Assembly: GCF_000006445.2 (NCBI RefSeq)
Contig: NC_006043.2
Span: forward strand, 1,054,001 to 1,118,000
Direction: 5' to 3'
Source of the DNA: Debaryomyces hansenii CBS767
Lineage: Eukaryota > Ascomycota > Pichiomycetes > Serinales > Debaryomycetaceae
DNA: 64,000 bases
Position numbers and translations under genes: made by a program. The notes under the pieces are model-generated. The model worked only from the letters and a program-made list of their open reading frames with translations. It made no database searches and was not told where the DNA came from. Shown here in pieces: positions 1 through 10,166 of this stretch (position 1 is its first letter; each line of letters begins with the position of its first letter).

Positions 1-492
1 TCGTATATATTTATACTAGTCTGAAGTCCATAAGGCCAGTCGAATATCTAAATAACATTGGACTTGGCTTGTGGCTAGTTTCAGCCTAATAAGTACAGTA
101 TATATATTTACTGAACACCTACAGATTATTTTTGTGTTTCCATCGGCGACAGTAACAATGCGATTCTGAGATACCACGTTTAACGAGGTGTTTCAAGTTC
201 GAGCTTCACTAACATGATCAAGCCTTACATACACCACGATTTATCAGAAACTAAAACACACTACGCAACTATTCCGTACGATGTAACGAATCAACCCCTA
301 TCTTAGCATGTCAGCTACGGTGCTATGTCATTCCTTATCTTATTTTGCAGCTTGTTTCGGAAACTCCGCGGTGGGTTTTGTGACATTTCCACGATCTAGA
401 TAAATAGCTTAAAGTTCGCCCTGTATCTTCGATACTAAAACTCTAACTTATTTTTACTATATTATTCAAATATACAAAAGAAATTAACAAAA
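1..492. other. intergenic, no gene seen
   Basis: AT-rich sequence upstream of the LOG-family gene. I see no long reading frame, tRNA or splice signals. A GTTCGA string near 200 looks like a Pol III B box, but no A box or cloverleaf can be built around it. The last 60 bases are T/A-rich with an ACAAAAGAAATT-type leader, typical of a yeast 5' UTR. Part of this stretch may belong to a gene lying outside the window. Confidence 0.6.
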
Positions 493-1188
493 ATGACTTC
501 AGACTCGACAAAAACAACTATAAAACCAGAAAAGACTGTATGCGTCTTTTGCGGATCAAGTTTTGGAAGCAAACCCAAGTTTGCTGAAGATGCGGCCAAG
601 TTGGGAAAGGTCTTAGCTGATAAAAACTGGGGATTGGTTTACGGAGGAGGATCTACTGGTCTCATGGGAGCGGTTGCTGAAGGATGTGCTACTAATGGAG
701 GATACGTACATGGAGTTATTCCGGAAGCATTGATTTCTAGAGAAAGAACCAAGGAGACAAGCGAAGAAGTGAACGATAAGTTAAAATCTTCTATTGATAA
801 CCACAACGGATCAACTCCAATCCCAGACTCAGAAAAATATGGACACACTACTTTAGTTAAAGACATGCATACTAGAAAAAGATTAATGGGTAAAGAAGCA
901 GACGCATTTGTTGCGCTTCCCGGTGGATACGGAACTTTAGAGGAGTTGATGGAGATGGTTACGTGGTTCCAATTAAACATCCATAACAAGCCTATTGTTG
1001 TGTATAACATGGATGGTTTCTACGATAACTTTTTGACGTTTATCCAGGACTCCATTGATTCGCAGTTTGTATCTGTTAAGAATGGCGAAATCATGAAGGT
1101 GGCCACCACCGCCGACGAAGTCGTGGAAGCGATTGAGAACTACGTGATTCCTGAGGGTAGATTCGATTTGAAGTGGGAAGATATTTAG
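493..1188 (+). CDS. LOG family cytokinin riboside 5'-monophosphate phosphoribohydrolase-like protein
   Basis: A 231-aa protein of the lysine-decarboxylase-like/LOG family (yeast YJL055W type). Visible hallmarks are the N-terminal Rossmann start (VCVFCGSS, residues 16-23), the glycine-rich GGGSTGLMG (51-59) and the signature PGGYGTLEE (about 143-151). Family members hydrolyse nucleoside 5'-monophosphates to free base and ribose 5-phosphate. In yeast the role is probably nucleotide detoxification or salvage in the cytosol, although the old label is 'lysine decarboxylase'. The length is normal and the ATG sits in a good A-rich context. It converges on VPS55 with 87 bp between the stops. The family call is firm; the substrate is unproven. 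Confidence 0.9.
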   Translation: MTSDSTKTTIKPEKTVCVFCGSSFGSKPKFAEDAAKLGKVLADKNWGLVYGGGSTGLMGAVAEGCATNGGYVHGVIPEALISRERTKETSEEVNDKLKSSIDNHNGSTPIPDSEKYGHTTLVKDMHTRKRLMGKEADAFVALPGGYGTLEELMEMVTWFQLNIHNKPIVVYNMDGFYDNFLTFIQDSIDSQFVSVKNGEIMKVATTADEVVEAIENYVIPEGRFDLKWEDI

Positions 1189-1275
1189 CTCATAGATATA
1201 TAGATGTGTATACGTCTATTTATATTATACAAGTCAAAAAACCAACGTATAAGTTTATTAAATGCATTTTCACGA

Positions 1276-1698
1276 CTAGAAATTGAAGTCTTCGTGATCT
1301 TCCTCTTCTTCACTAAAAAACCATATGAATATGATTATGTCCACGTACACTATTAACCCTCCAATTATACTCATTATCATAGATCCGAATTGTATCAAAT
1401 GGGTATGATATAATGTTAAAGGTAACGAAATCCCGCTTACAAGCAAAACCCCTGTCAAAAATTTGCACATTTCTTCTAATGTAGTCGGGTTATTCCCATG
1501 GTCATTACTGAAGGTCAAGAAGTCGTCTCTACGACTTTCAATTGTCAGTGCTATTATATTCGGTAATGGAGCAATTAAAAATATTACTATAACCCATAAT
1601 GGCTTCCAGTTACTATACAATGCACATGATAATAGTATTAGCAAAAACCCTGACGCTAAAAATGCTGAAAGGAATATGATTTTATTTAATGGATTCAT
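1276..1698 (-). CDS. VPS55: Vps55, endosomal membrane protein (OB-RGRP/LEPROT family)
   Basis: A 140-aa polytopic protein with four hydrophobic segments (about residues 6-27, 33-53, 78-97 and 104-127) and a short acidic tail rich in E and D. Size, topology and the conserved ALTIESRRDDF-like loop after the second segment match Vps55. In yeast Vps55 works with Vps68 in late-endosome to vacuole transport. The start is the ATG at 1698, and the protein is full length compared with the family (about 140 aa). Family identification rests on pattern and motif recognition. Confidence 0.85.
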   Translation of the reverse strand: MNPLNKIIFLSAFLASGFLLILLSCALYSNWKPLWVIVIFLIAPLPNIIALTIESRRDDFLTFSNDHGNNPTTLEEMCKFLTGVLLVSGISLPLTLYHTHLIQFGSMIMSIIGGLIVYVDIIIFIWFFSEEEEDHEDFNF

Positions 1699-1903
1699 TT
1701 ACTTCTATTATTCATACTATCTTACTCTCTTTAGATTAATCTTTATCTCTTTCCTTCTTTGAATTATTCACCATTAGGAAATATTACACAAAATTAAGCA
1801 AAATATATACAATCTTGATTATCAACTATATAAATCATTATTTAAGCCATATTAATATCATTAGTCACATATTATTATCATCAACAAGGATCACGCTAAC
1901 CAG

Positions 1904-3013
1904 CTAATTATCCTTTGAATTCCAAAACCATCCATTTTTACCATTGCTGGTATTATTATGCTCGACATTCTCAGTCACATTAACCCAATCTCTTGCATCA
2001 AATGGTCTCGATTTGGTAATTGTTTTCGTACATGAAGTACCATCATTATAATACTCTGTTCTTGTTTCATTTAAGACGCATTCATTCGAATCCATATTCG
2101 AACTTAAGCTCGATTGCACTGAACTCGAAATAACTGACTTGTCATTGGTCATCTCTCCGCCAGGAGCGTTATAACCTTTCCATTCTTGCGCCTGCTGTTT
2201 TCTTCTTTCAATGAGCTCCTGTCTTTTCTTTTCCTTTTCCCGCTTAACGTTTTCGTACATTATGCTTTTCCAGTTCAAAAAGTCCGTGAATTGCTTAAAA
2301 TAGATACCTTTTTCACCTAAGTCAATAACACCATCTCTCTCAGAACTTTGTTCGCTAGTCAATGCATTATTAAAGTCTTCCTTGGTTAAAATTTCAGAAC
2401 CAAGCTTTTCATTCTTTAACTTCAATAACTCATTGGGTACCTCTGAATTTGGAAATAAACATCTCCAATACCCATGGGAATCCCACACAGACTCACCTTT
2501 CTTATCAATACATTCGTGGTAGTGTCTAATTGATGGAGTCTTGTATGAATAGAACCCAAATGGTGTCTTGCCACATTTTCTGGATCCTCCGAAGAAATGA
2601 GGGAAATGATCTCTACCTGGTAGCCATGGAGAGAATTGCAATGGGAATTGATCATCACTGTTGCTGTTTCTTCTACTTTGGTAGGGTTTGGGGAAATACT
2701 CATCTACTTTAGGCTCAAAATCATTAAAAAACTTTTTGAGGTGCTTACGGATTTCATTGACATGTTCATTTGACTCGTCATCAACCTCTGACAACCAATT
2801 CATCGAATAGTCCTTAGCCTTACTGTTAATGTCACTTACTGAATCACTAGTAAAATTGAAAAATGATTTAGCAATTGAACCCAAATTCGATTTAATATTG
2901 TTAACATTTTGCATAACTTGATCTATATCGTCATGATAGCTTTCATTAGCATTGTCGGTCAAGTCGACAACCTCCAAATCAGTAGACTCGTCGTTTTTTT
3001 TATTTCTACACAT
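1904..3013 (-). CDS. uncharacterised protein, possibly Mpm1-like mitochondrial protein
   Basis: A 369-aa protein starting at the ATG at 3013; a frame extending three codons further would need a TTG start. The N-terminal third is acidic and charged. The middle (about residues 105-200) is rich in aromatics, His and Cys, with a WDSHGYWRCLFPN block that resembles the conserved core of fungal Mpm1-type mitochondrial proteins of unknown function. A basic Lys/Glu/Arg helix follows at about 255-280, then a Ser-rich tail. No convincing transmembrane segment or classical presequence is visible. The Mpm1 link comes from memory of the family and is tentative. A CACGTG box lies about 100 bp upstream. Confidence 0.6.
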   Translation of the reverse strand: MCRNKKNDESTDLEVVDLTDNANESYHDDIDQVMQNVNNIKSNLGSIAKSFFNFTSDSVSDINSKAKDYSMNWLSEVDDESNEHVNEIRKHLKKFFNDFEPKVDEYFPKPYQSRRNSNSDDQFPLQFSPWLPGRDHFPHFFGGSRKCGKTPFGFYSYKTPSIRHYHECIDKKGESVWDSHGYWRCLFPNSEVPNELLKLKNEKLGSEILTKEDFNNALTSEQSSERDGVIDLGEKGIYFKQFTDFLNWKSIMYENVKREKEKKRQELIERRKQQAQEWKGYNAPGGEMTNDKSVISSSVQSSLSSNMDSNECVLNETRTEYYNDGTSCTKTITKSRPFDARDWVNVTENVEHNNTSNGKNGWFWNSKDN

Positions 3014-3635
3014 CTTTTCCAAGAATCTAATTACTCATAATTATTTCTTCAAATCAGGATATAGAACTCCCCTTTTATCTCTTGCCATCATTTATCTCGA
3101 AACTTATGTTGCACGTGATCGTTGTTCTTCTACACTATGGACGATTGCAAAATGTAAGTACTTGACATTAGGAGTTAAATCTTTATTAGATAAATATATA
3201 AGTATAATGAAAATTAATGCAGAAGACCTCTATGTGAACATGACAATTAAATACATGATAATTTTAAACCAGAAATTAAAAATAAAGAAAATGTTATAAG
3301 TGCAATAATAGTGACTGAAAATGATATTAAATGATATTGAGTGGTAACATAAGTCGTAATGACATTGAAATAATCATTATGCAACATTTTTGTTCTTTTT
3401 ATGACTTACATATATGCCAATTTCGTCTTAATAGACAAATGATGTCTTAGATCAGGTAAAAAATCTTCAAATATGATACCAGGAAAGCTGGGGCTCCAGT
3501 ATAACTAGGCAATAAAATAGAATAAAACAAGGACAATCTAGTCTTATGAAGTGAAATCATGGAAAATCTATCGGTTTAAGATGTATAGATGCATAAAATT
3601 AATTAATAATGATTTGTTGGATGTGACAAACAATT
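3014..3635. other. intergenic, promoter of the gene at 1904-3013
   Basis: About 620 bp of AT-rich DNA. Two minus-strand genes flank it, so the low-coordinate half should hold the promoter of the Mpm1-like gene, including CACGTGATC near 3112 (Cbf1-type). The rest is 3' flank of the gene at 3636. A string near 3450 resembles part of the U2 snRNA branch-recognition region, but nothing else of U2 is present. Nothing further is seen. Confidence 0.5.
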
Positions 3636-4172
3636 CTAATTACCATAATAGTACTCATTATGTTCAGGGTATTGCTTAGGGCTTGCTGAGTGCATTCCAT
3701 TCGAGGGAATAAAGCTTTTAGGATTGCTTGTAACTTTTCTGCGCAAACTTTTGGTGCCATTGTTGGACTGAGTTGACGGAGATGTACGCTTTGGGGACGA
3801 CTGGTTCAAGTATGCCATTCTCGATTTAGGAGTATCATTGATATTGTAATGTTGGGCAGACATGCCATTAGCCACAGAATTAGGATAGTACTCACCTGTA
3901 TGTCTTCCATCATACATAATATTATGAGAATGAATAGGTGATGCAAGCTGATTAAAAGTAAATGAGTTGTTTGGTTTCTTATATGTTCTATCATTAGTCA
4001 TCTCTGATGGGATATGTGGCATAAACTCCAAATCTGACTGAACATCGAAAGATTTATGGATATAAAACTTGGTCTTAATTGACTTAAGTATTTGAAGTTT
4101 GGCCGCATCAGCATGAGAAGTATTAACTTCAGGAGCAGATGCAGTTGAGCGTAAGTATGAAGCGGTCTCCAT
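3636..4172 (-). CDS. uncharacterised low-complexity protein
   Basis: A 178-aa protein with a good ATG at 4172. I do not recognise it. The first 50 residues look the most ordered (AAKLQILKSIKTKFYIHKSF, then an acidic DLEFMPHIP). The rest is Ser/Asn/Pro/Tyr-rich and basic, with several S-P sites (SSPKRTSP, SASPKQYP) suggesting proline-directed phosphorylation. There is no membrane segment or signal peptide. Codon use resembles the neighbours and the frame is uninterrupted, so it is probably real. It is divergently transcribed from MSE1 across 188 bp. Confidence 0.65.
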   Translation of the reverse strand: METASYLRSTASAPEVNTSHADAAKLQILKSIKTKFYIHKSFDVQSDLEFMPHIPSEMTNDRTYKKPNNSFTFNQLASPIHSHNIMYDGRHTGEYYPNSVANGMSAQHYNINDTPKSRMAYLNQSSPKRTSPSTQSNNGTKSLRRKVTSNPKSFIPSNGMHSASPKQYPEHNEYYYGN

Positions 4173-4360
4173 ATTTCAACTACTCTGAGTTGTTCTCTTT
4201 CTATCGAATTCAGTTATAGAAATATGAAAAATATTATCTGTAGATAAAATTCACCTGAAAAATTTCACTAATATATGTACAGGGCTCGTCACAATAATTT
4301 TTCAACCGATTTATGATTAACTTTCACTAGTATCTCCACAATACTATACTGATTATCAGT

Positions 4361-5947
4361 ATGATATGTTTAAGGTTGCAACGATCTATTGAGTTTAGAC
4401 GGTCTTTGTCGACAAAGAAATTTAGTTTCAAGAAGAGTAAGTCGTCAAATCCACTTTTAGGAGAATCAAAAAAAAAGGTATCTATCCATCCTACTTTCCC
4501 AGTTAGAACTAGGTTTGCACCCTCTCCTACCGGCTACTTGCATTTGGGATCCTTGAGAACGGCCTTGTATAATTATTTGTTGGCTAAAAATACGGGAGGT
4601 CAATTTATATTGCGTTTGGAAGATACAGATCAAAAGAGATTAATTGATGATGCTGAATCAAATATCTACGACACTTTGAAATGGTGTGGAATAAAAATAG
4701 ACGAAGGACCAAATGAAGGAGGTGCGTACGGGCCGTATAGGCAATCAGATAGAATGGCGATATATCAAAAGTATGTTGAAACTTTATTAAAGTCTGGTGA
4801 TGCTTACTATTGTTACTGTTCAAAAGATAGACTAAACACTTTGCGAGAAACGGCAAGTCAATTAAAACCACCCACTACTGTAACCTATGACAGAAAATGT
4901 TTTCATGATCATCAAGAAGCAGAAAACATGGAGCCGGTTATTAGATTTAAATCGCCTGATAGATACGAGCCATTTACCGATTTAATCCATGGGCAATTAA
5001 ATCTACAGCCACAATATAATATTTCTGATCGTCGTTATGACGATTTTGTTATTATGAAGTCCGATGGATTACCTACTTACCATTTTGCGAATGTTGTGGA
5101 TGATCATTTGATGAAAATTACACATGTAATACGAGGTGAAGAATGGCTTCCAGCAACCCCAAAACATATCGCTCTCTATAGAGCTTTCGGTTGGGAACCA
5201 CCTAAATTTATACATATACCTCTACTTACTTCGTTGGAAGATAAAAAATTATCGAAGAGATCGGGTGACATAGGGATCATGAGTATGAAAAAAAAAGGAA
5301 TTCTCCCAGAAGCCGTTGTAAATTTCTGTGCATTATTCGGTTGGTCTCCACCTAGGTTGGTTTCAGGTATAAGTACAAGTGAATTAATGACGTTAAAGGA
5401 TTTAATCGAAAAATTTTCTTTGGACTATTTAACTAAAGGTAATGCAAAAGTCAACGATTCAAAGTTACATTTCTTTAATAAAAATCACTTAACAAACAAA
5501 CTTAAAGATCCCCAAATGCTTGATGAACTAGTGGATGAATATTATCCCGAATTCCAACAATCTACTAATACTACTTATGATAAAGAATATTTAAAAAATA
5601 TTTTAAAGCTAATCGGTTCAAATCTCAATTCATTAAGTGAGCTTGGACGCATGCACTCGTATTTATTCAACGGAATTGATCATTCAAAAGTGGATCAAAG
5701 CAATATACCTCTACAATCAAAGGATATTTTGCAAATATTAACGAAGCTTCCAAATGATCATTCATTTGCTAGTAATGTTGATACGGTATTGCAGCAAATC
5801 CCTGGAATAAAGAAAAAGGATGTGTTTCAAGCCGTTAGATTCGCAATATCCGGAGGTGTGCCTGGTTTGACTATTCCATTGTTAATTGAAGCAATTGGTG
5901 GAAAAGAATATAAATCTAGACTTCAGAATGCCATAAAATATTTATAA
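4361..5947 (+). CDS. MSE1: mitochondrial glutamyl-tRNA synthetase
   Basis: A 528-aa class I aminoacyl-tRNA synthetase. The first 45 residues are basic and Ser-rich without acidic clusters (MICLRLQRSIEFRRSLSTKK), as expected for a mitochondrial presequence. The catalytic core starts at TRFAPSPTGYLHLGSLRTAL, whose HIGH-type motif is HLGS (61-64). LRLEDTD follows, and the KMSKS-type loop is KLSKR (296-300). The enzyme charges mitochondrial tRNA-Glu and, in yeast, probably mischarges tRNA-Gln for transamidation. Length matches fungal Mse1. It converges on SMC5 with only 43 bp between the stops. Confidence 0.95.
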   Translation: MICLRLQRSIEFRRSLSTKKFSFKKSKSSNPLLGESKKKVSIHPTFPVRTRFAPSPTGYLHLGSLRTALYNYLLAKNTGGQFILRLEDTDQKRLIDDAESNIYDTLKWCGIKIDEGPNEGGAYGPYRQSDRMAIYQKYVETLLKSGDAYYCYCSKDRLNTLRETASQLKPPTTVTYDRKCFHDHQEAENMEPVIRFKSPDRYEPFTDLIHGQLNLQPQYNISDRRYDDFVIMKSDGLPTYHFANVVDDHLMKITHVIRGEEWLPATPKHIALYRAFGWEPPKFIHIPLLTSLEDKKLSKRSGDIGIMSMKKKGILPEAVVNFCALFGWSPPRLVSGISTSELMTLKDLIEKFSLDYLTKGNAKVNDSKLHFFNKNHLTNKLKDPQMLDELVDEYYPEFQQSTNTTYDKEYLKNILKLIGSNLNSLSELGRMHSYLFNGIDHSKVDQSNIPLQSKDILQILTKLPNDHSFASNVDTVLQQIPGIKKKDVFQAVRFAISGGVPGLTIPLLIEAIGGKEYKSRLQNAIKYL

Positions 5948-5990
5948 CTCTTGTACATAATAAAATTAAATAAGACAAATATATATAACG

Positions 5991-8900
5991 CTACGTGACT
6001 GCAACTAATGCACTTCTTGTCAAATCCATAAAATCCGGCTTATCGGAGTCTTTTTCAACAGCATCGATGAGAGGGCCAGTATAAATACAATGTATAACCA
6101 TGTCAGGGTGATAATAAAGTCCTGTTAACAACTTTGGAGTTACCAAGAAATATTGGGATTTGTTATTCTGACAAGCTGTATGAACTAAATACTTATGAGC
6201 CATTTTTTCATTTCTTGGATCCATACCTTGGTTAATTTCATCAACTATCCTGAATGGGGCATCCGTTAAACCTTGTAATGACATGATATAAAATATAGTG
6301 GAAACCGCTCTCTCCCCTCCTGATTGAGACTGGTGGTCTAAAACCTTTAGGTCAGAATTCTCTCGAAACTTGACTAAGATTTGTAACTTCCAATCTTTGA
6401 ATCTCTGTTCTTTCGCTAATTCAACTTGACCGTCACTTGCGACAGTAGTAAACTTTTTTTGAAATGCTTTTGAAATTTTCAATACCAAATTTGACAACTC
6501 TGGTTCCCACTGATCATAAATTTTATCAATTCTCTCATCAAGCTGCTCTTTCTTATTTCTTAGGTTTGGCAATTCTCTTTCGGAAACTTCAATTTCATAT
6601 AGTTTATTTTTCAACGTTTCTATAGAGCTTTGATCTGCCGTTGACATCAAAGCTCTTTCATCCTCAAGAAGTTGTATTTTCTCTCTTATATTCTTTTCAG
6701 TTAAAGTATTACTATCCATATACGTTCCTGCTAAATGGGATAAAACCTCCCGCTGTACATCTGTATAAGATGCATTCTGCTCTCTAATTTTTTGTGCTGC
6801 ATCACTCTTCTTTATTTCATTATATTTGCGCTTCGCTTCTTCGTATGCTTTTTCTAAAGATTCTTTGTATTGCATAAGGTTGTTCTTTAGTTGCTCTGCG
6901 GTGACTATTCTATTTTGCGTTTGAAGTATTAAAAATTCATCTTGATCAAGTTTAATGGAAGATGAAGTTAACTTTCCTATTATATTGGAGAGATCTGATG
7001 TATCTTTTGCATAGTTATCATACTTTTCTTTAACCTTTTTCTCTATTACCTTTATCTTTTCAGTATAGTCTTTCTCTGCATCACGTTCCATCTTCTTTAT
7101 TCTTTCATCCTTCTGCAATATAAATGTCTCTAACCTCGCTTTTCCTTTCTTAAGATTTTGTAATCTATCAACTTCCGCTTTTATACCATCTATTTCTTTC
7201 TGGACAGAAAGGCGTTTCATCTTGATAGGCTCCGAATTATTCACCACTCTTTCTAATTCCGATCTTATTGTTCTATATTCTCTTGTCATACTTTCAATAT
7301 TTTCAATAATTTGTCTTTTAACTTCTTGAGTTAATCCAGTAGAGCCAAAAAATCGAGCCTCTGAAACCAGCTCAGTGGTATAAAAATATTGTTTAGATCC
7401 ATACTTAGACCTTGAAACAGTGAAGAGGCTATCACCGGCGATAAATTTCATGAAGGGAATTCTACCTCTCCCATCCGGTTGTAACAACTTATTAAACTGT
7501 TGATCCGATAAAGGCTTACTACTAACTGGAATAAGGTTAACTTTTGAAATCACATTTAACATGTTCAAAACATCTTTGGGTCCCGATATATAATCAGACA
7601 AAAATCCTTCAAATCCATATGAGTTTAATTCAGCTTGGTTCATTTGATTGGTGTATGCAACTTCTTTTGTAATTCTCAACGGAGCATTATATTTAGAAAA
7701 AAGAACTTGGGAAATTTTATCATACACTTCTTGCGACGGTATAGTCAACGACAATAATGTGTTGTTGTCAATAACTTTTTCAACGAACTTAGCATATTTT
7801 TTATTAATAATCTCACAAGAAACGACAGGAGCTTCGAAATAGAGATCCTTCAATTCGGCTTGCCCTCTTAAGTACATATGTGCACCGTAAGCATTGTCTA
7901 AAAGGTCACTACGGTATCTCCCGTTACTTTCTAAGACAACAATTTTATCGTTAGAACTAGATTTCTTTTCTTGCTCCTGAATATTTTTCTTCAATTTACT
8001 GAGTTGACTACGCAAGGAATCTGACTTGTCTTGGCTATTGTTAACATCAGCGTCTAAATCATTAATTTCATCGTGCTTCTCATCTCTGAGAGTTTTGTTC
8101 ATTAATAAGTCATTTTCATCTACTTGCGGCATACTATTTAATTTCAATAATAATTCTTCTTTCTCTTGACGTAATTTGTCCAACTCTACCCTCTTCATTT
8201 CATTTTTGTTCGCTAATGTGGTCTTAGTCATCTTAAGGCCAGCAATAGTATCTAGGTTTTTACTTATTTCCTCTTTTCTATTGTCATATTTTGTCACTAA
8301 TTCTTGATAAGCTGATTTCGATTCTTGAAATTTTCCGTTTTGCACTTCATATTCCTGTTGTGCTTGTTGTAATTGTATTTCGATTGGCCTAGTATTAGAT
8401 TTAAAATTCTCCAACTTTTTCTTTGCGAGATCTCTTTCTTTCTTGATATGCTTTTGGCGTTCTTTTAAATCTTGGAGCTGGGCATAAGGAATCAACATTT
8501 TATGGTTTATCAAATCTTGTGTCTTTTCCTGATATTCTTCAAACCTTCTAGCTTCTTCCTGTAACCTATCTTTTTCCTCAGTTAATTTTATTAATCTTTC
8601 TTCAATTGACGCAATATCCGTTTTCAAGCTTTCACGCATATTATCCTTTGCGATCAAATCCTCGTGCATTGCCAAAAGGTGACCTGATCCTAGTGTTCTT
8701 TGGGTTTCAAGGAGTAGCATTTCGGGCGATAGTCCCGCAAATTCAGCTACTCTCTCTTGCGGTAAAAAATGGCAAAGATTGTCTAACTGAATGTTAAACT
8801 TCTTGCAGATTTTCTTTATCAGCTTCTCGTCAGAAATTTCTCCGTTCAATTTCCACACAGATTCCTTTTCAGTAAATTTTCTCTGTATCACTAAATACAC

Positions 8901-9254
8901 ATCAGGTTCACTATCTTTTAGCGTTATTTCAATCGTACTATCTTCTTGGCCCGTCTTAATCATTGATTTCATGGTCTTTCTCTTGATAAGATCGATTTTT
9001 CCTCCCAAACCTAAACATATTGCAGCAACCAACGTACTCTTCCCAGTACCATTAGGTCCGATAATCATATTTAACGTGGGTGACAAATTAAACTCTGCAT
9101 ACGAATACGTAGTGAAATTCTTTACTTTGACTTTCAAGATGAACCCAGGCTTAAATTTATCATCATCCCAATTCAAACGCCTTTTTTTAGATGCACGTTC
9201 ATCTGTATCATTTACATAGTCACTGAAGTTCCCCACAACCCCAAAATCACTCAT
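5991..9254 (-). CDS. SMC5: Smc5, subunit of the Smc5/6 complex
   Basis: A 1087-aa SMC ATPase starting at the ATG at 9254; six upstream in-frame codons would need a TTG start. The Walker A motif GPNGTGKS is at residues 66-73. Long coiled coils flank a hinge in the middle (about 420-660), and the C-terminal ABC signature QSGGERAVST is followed by the Walker B region VDEINQGMD. The NQGMD form and the short signature loop are typical of Smc5 rather than Smc1-4 or Smc6. With Smc6 and the Nse proteins it acts in homologous recombination and replication-fork repair in the nucleus. An MCB box sits 64 bp upstream. Confidence 0.96.
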   Translation of the reverse strand: MSDFGVVGNFSDYVNDTDERASKKRRLNWDDDKFKPGFILKVKVKNFTTYSYAEFNLSPTLNMIIGPNGTGKSTLVAAICLGLGGKIDLIKRKTMKSMIKTGQEDSTIEITLKDSEPDVYLVIQRKFTEKESVWKLNGEISDEKLIKKICKKFNIQLDNLCHFLPQERVAEFAGLSPEMLLLETQRTLGSGHLLAMHEDLIAKDNMRESLKTDIASIEERLIKLTEEKDRLQEEARRFEEYQEKTQDLINHKMLIPYAQLQDLKERQKHIKKERDLAKKKLENFKSNTRPIEIQLQQAQQEYEVQNGKFQESKSAYQELVTKYDNRKEEISKNLDTIAGLKMTKTTLANKNEMKRVELDKLRQEKEELLLKLNSMPQVDENDLLMNKTLRDEKHDEINDLDADVNNSQDKSDSLRSQLSKLKKNIQEQEKKSSSNDKIVVLESNGRYRSDLLDNAYGAHMYLRGQAELKDLYFEAPVVSCEIINKKYAKFVEKVIDNNTLLSLTIPSQEVYDKISQVLFSKYNAPLRITKEVAYTNQMNQAELNSYGFEGFLSDYISGPKDVLNMLNVISKVNLIPVSSKPLSDQQFNKLLQPDGRGRIPFMKFIAGDSLFTVSRSKYGSKQYFYTTELVSEARFFGSTGLTQEVKRQIIENIESMTREYRTIRSELERVVNNSEPIKMKRLSVQKEIDGIKAEVDRLQNLKKGKARLETFILQKDERIKKMERDAEKDYTEKIKVIEKKVKEKYDNYAKDTSDLSNIIGKLTSSSIKLDQDEFLILQTQNRIVTAEQLKNNLMQYKESLEKAYEEAKRKYNEIKKSDAAQKIREQNASYTDVQREVLSHLAGTYMDSNTLTEKNIREKIQLLEDERALMSTADQSSIETLKNKLYEIEVSERELPNLRNKKEQLDERIDKIYDQWEPELSNLVLKISKAFQKKFTTVASDGQVELAKEQRFKDWKLQILVKFRENSDLKVLDHQSQSGGERAVSTIFYIMSLQGLTDAPFRIVDEINQGMDPRNEKMAHKYLVHTACQNNKSQYFLVTPKLLTGLYYHPDMVIHCIYTGPLIDAVEKDSDKPDFMDLTRSALVAVT

Positions 9255-9634
9255 ACTTCTTTTATCTTCCAAACGTCTCTTCTACTGCTTGTATGTAATA
9301 TAGGTCAAGTGTAGTTAACGCGTAATGAGCTTTCTCAACTTTTTTCAAGTATAAAGGCCAATTTTTGAATTCAATAAACTTACTAGTAGTACATAGTCTA
9401 GTTTCAACAGTTTTAGCAACTATGATCTTTCGTCTCCTAGCTAGTTGAAACTATCTACAAGAACCTCAACTCCATAATACTAATGACTCTTGATGGAATG
9501 GAGACTCCGGGTAATACTCACTTATGTAATACGTTGATTGTTTACCTTTCGATTTGAATGCGATCTGTAGTAGTTGATAGTAAAATATAGCCTTCTTCAG
9601 TAGAATAAATAACGGTATAACAAGATCTAGTACT
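9255..9634. promoter_or_regulatory. divergent SMC5/MLC1 promoter region
   Basis: About 380 bp between the SMC5 ATG (minus strand) and the MLC1 ATG (plus strand). It holds the ACGCGT box at 9318-9323 and a 10-bp perfect inverted repeat, TAGTTTCAAC at 9399-9408 and GTTGAAACTA at 9444-9453. A GTATGT at 9291-9296 has no ATG in front of it and is not taken as a splice donor. Confidence 0.6.
9318..9323. promoter_or_regulatory. MCB (ACGCGT) box upstream of SMC5
   Basis: ACGCGT, the MluI cell-cycle box bound by MBF in yeast, lies 64 bp upstream of the SMC5 start. This fits G1/S expression of a chromosome-maintenance gene. A 6-bp palindrome can occur by chance, so position and gene function are the main support. 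Confidence 0.55.
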
Positions 9635-10166
9635 ATGGTATGTTTGATATCGGTGAAGAATAACCAATGAATCCATAATTGAATTCAGCAACTTTTTGTT
9701 TGGCGAAAGAATGTCTACTAACAACGAATTTGTTTAGTCTCAAAATACCAAAACCTACAAAGACGCATTTGCTCTCTTTGACAAGAAGGGAACAGGAAAG
9801 ATTCCAGTTGAACATTTAGGAGACTTATTGAGAGCGGTTGGCCAAAATCCTACATTAGCAGAAATTTCTGAATTACAAGGTTCGATTAAATCCAACGAAT
9901 TTGACTTTGACACCTATCAAAAGATTATCGAGAGACCAGATGGTTTCAAGCCATTAGGATTGCCTGAGGATTATATTAAAGGATTTCAAGTTTTTGATAA
10001 AGAACAAACCGGGTATATTGGTGTAGGCGAATTAAGGTATATCTTAACGTCCATTGGAGAAAAGTTGTCTGATTCGGAAGTCGACGAACTATTGAAGGGA
10101 GTAAACGTTACATCTGATGGTAATGTCGATTATGTTGAATTTGTTAAGTCTATATTAGACCAATAA
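9635..10166 (+). CDS. MLC1: Mlc1, myosin essential light chain (spliced)
   Basis: Exon 1 is only the ATG at 9635-9637 and exon 2 is 9738-10166, giving 143 aa. The intron (9638-9737) has donor GTATGT, branch TACTAAC at 9715-9721 and acceptor TTTAG. Exon 2 begins SQNTKTYKDAFALFDKKGTG and joins the downstream frame without a stop. The EF-hands are degenerate (FDKKGTGKI and FDKEQTGYI lack full calcium ligands), which separates it from calmodulin, and the GEKLSDSEVDELLKG block is typical of Mlc1. It binds IQ motifs of type V and type II myosins and IQGAP in cytokinesis and polarised secretion. Confidence 0.92.
9638..9737 (+). other. intron of MLC1
   Basis: 100 nt, from GTATGT (9638-9643) to TTTAG ending at 9737, with branch TACTAAC at 9715-9721. 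The unspliced frame meets TAG at 9735-9737, so splicing is needed for the full protein. Confidence 0.92.

Noticed and set aside
3445..3465. String resembling the U2 snRNA branch-recognition region
   Set aside because: Lacks the GTAGTA branch-pairing element, the U2 5' end and the Sm site.
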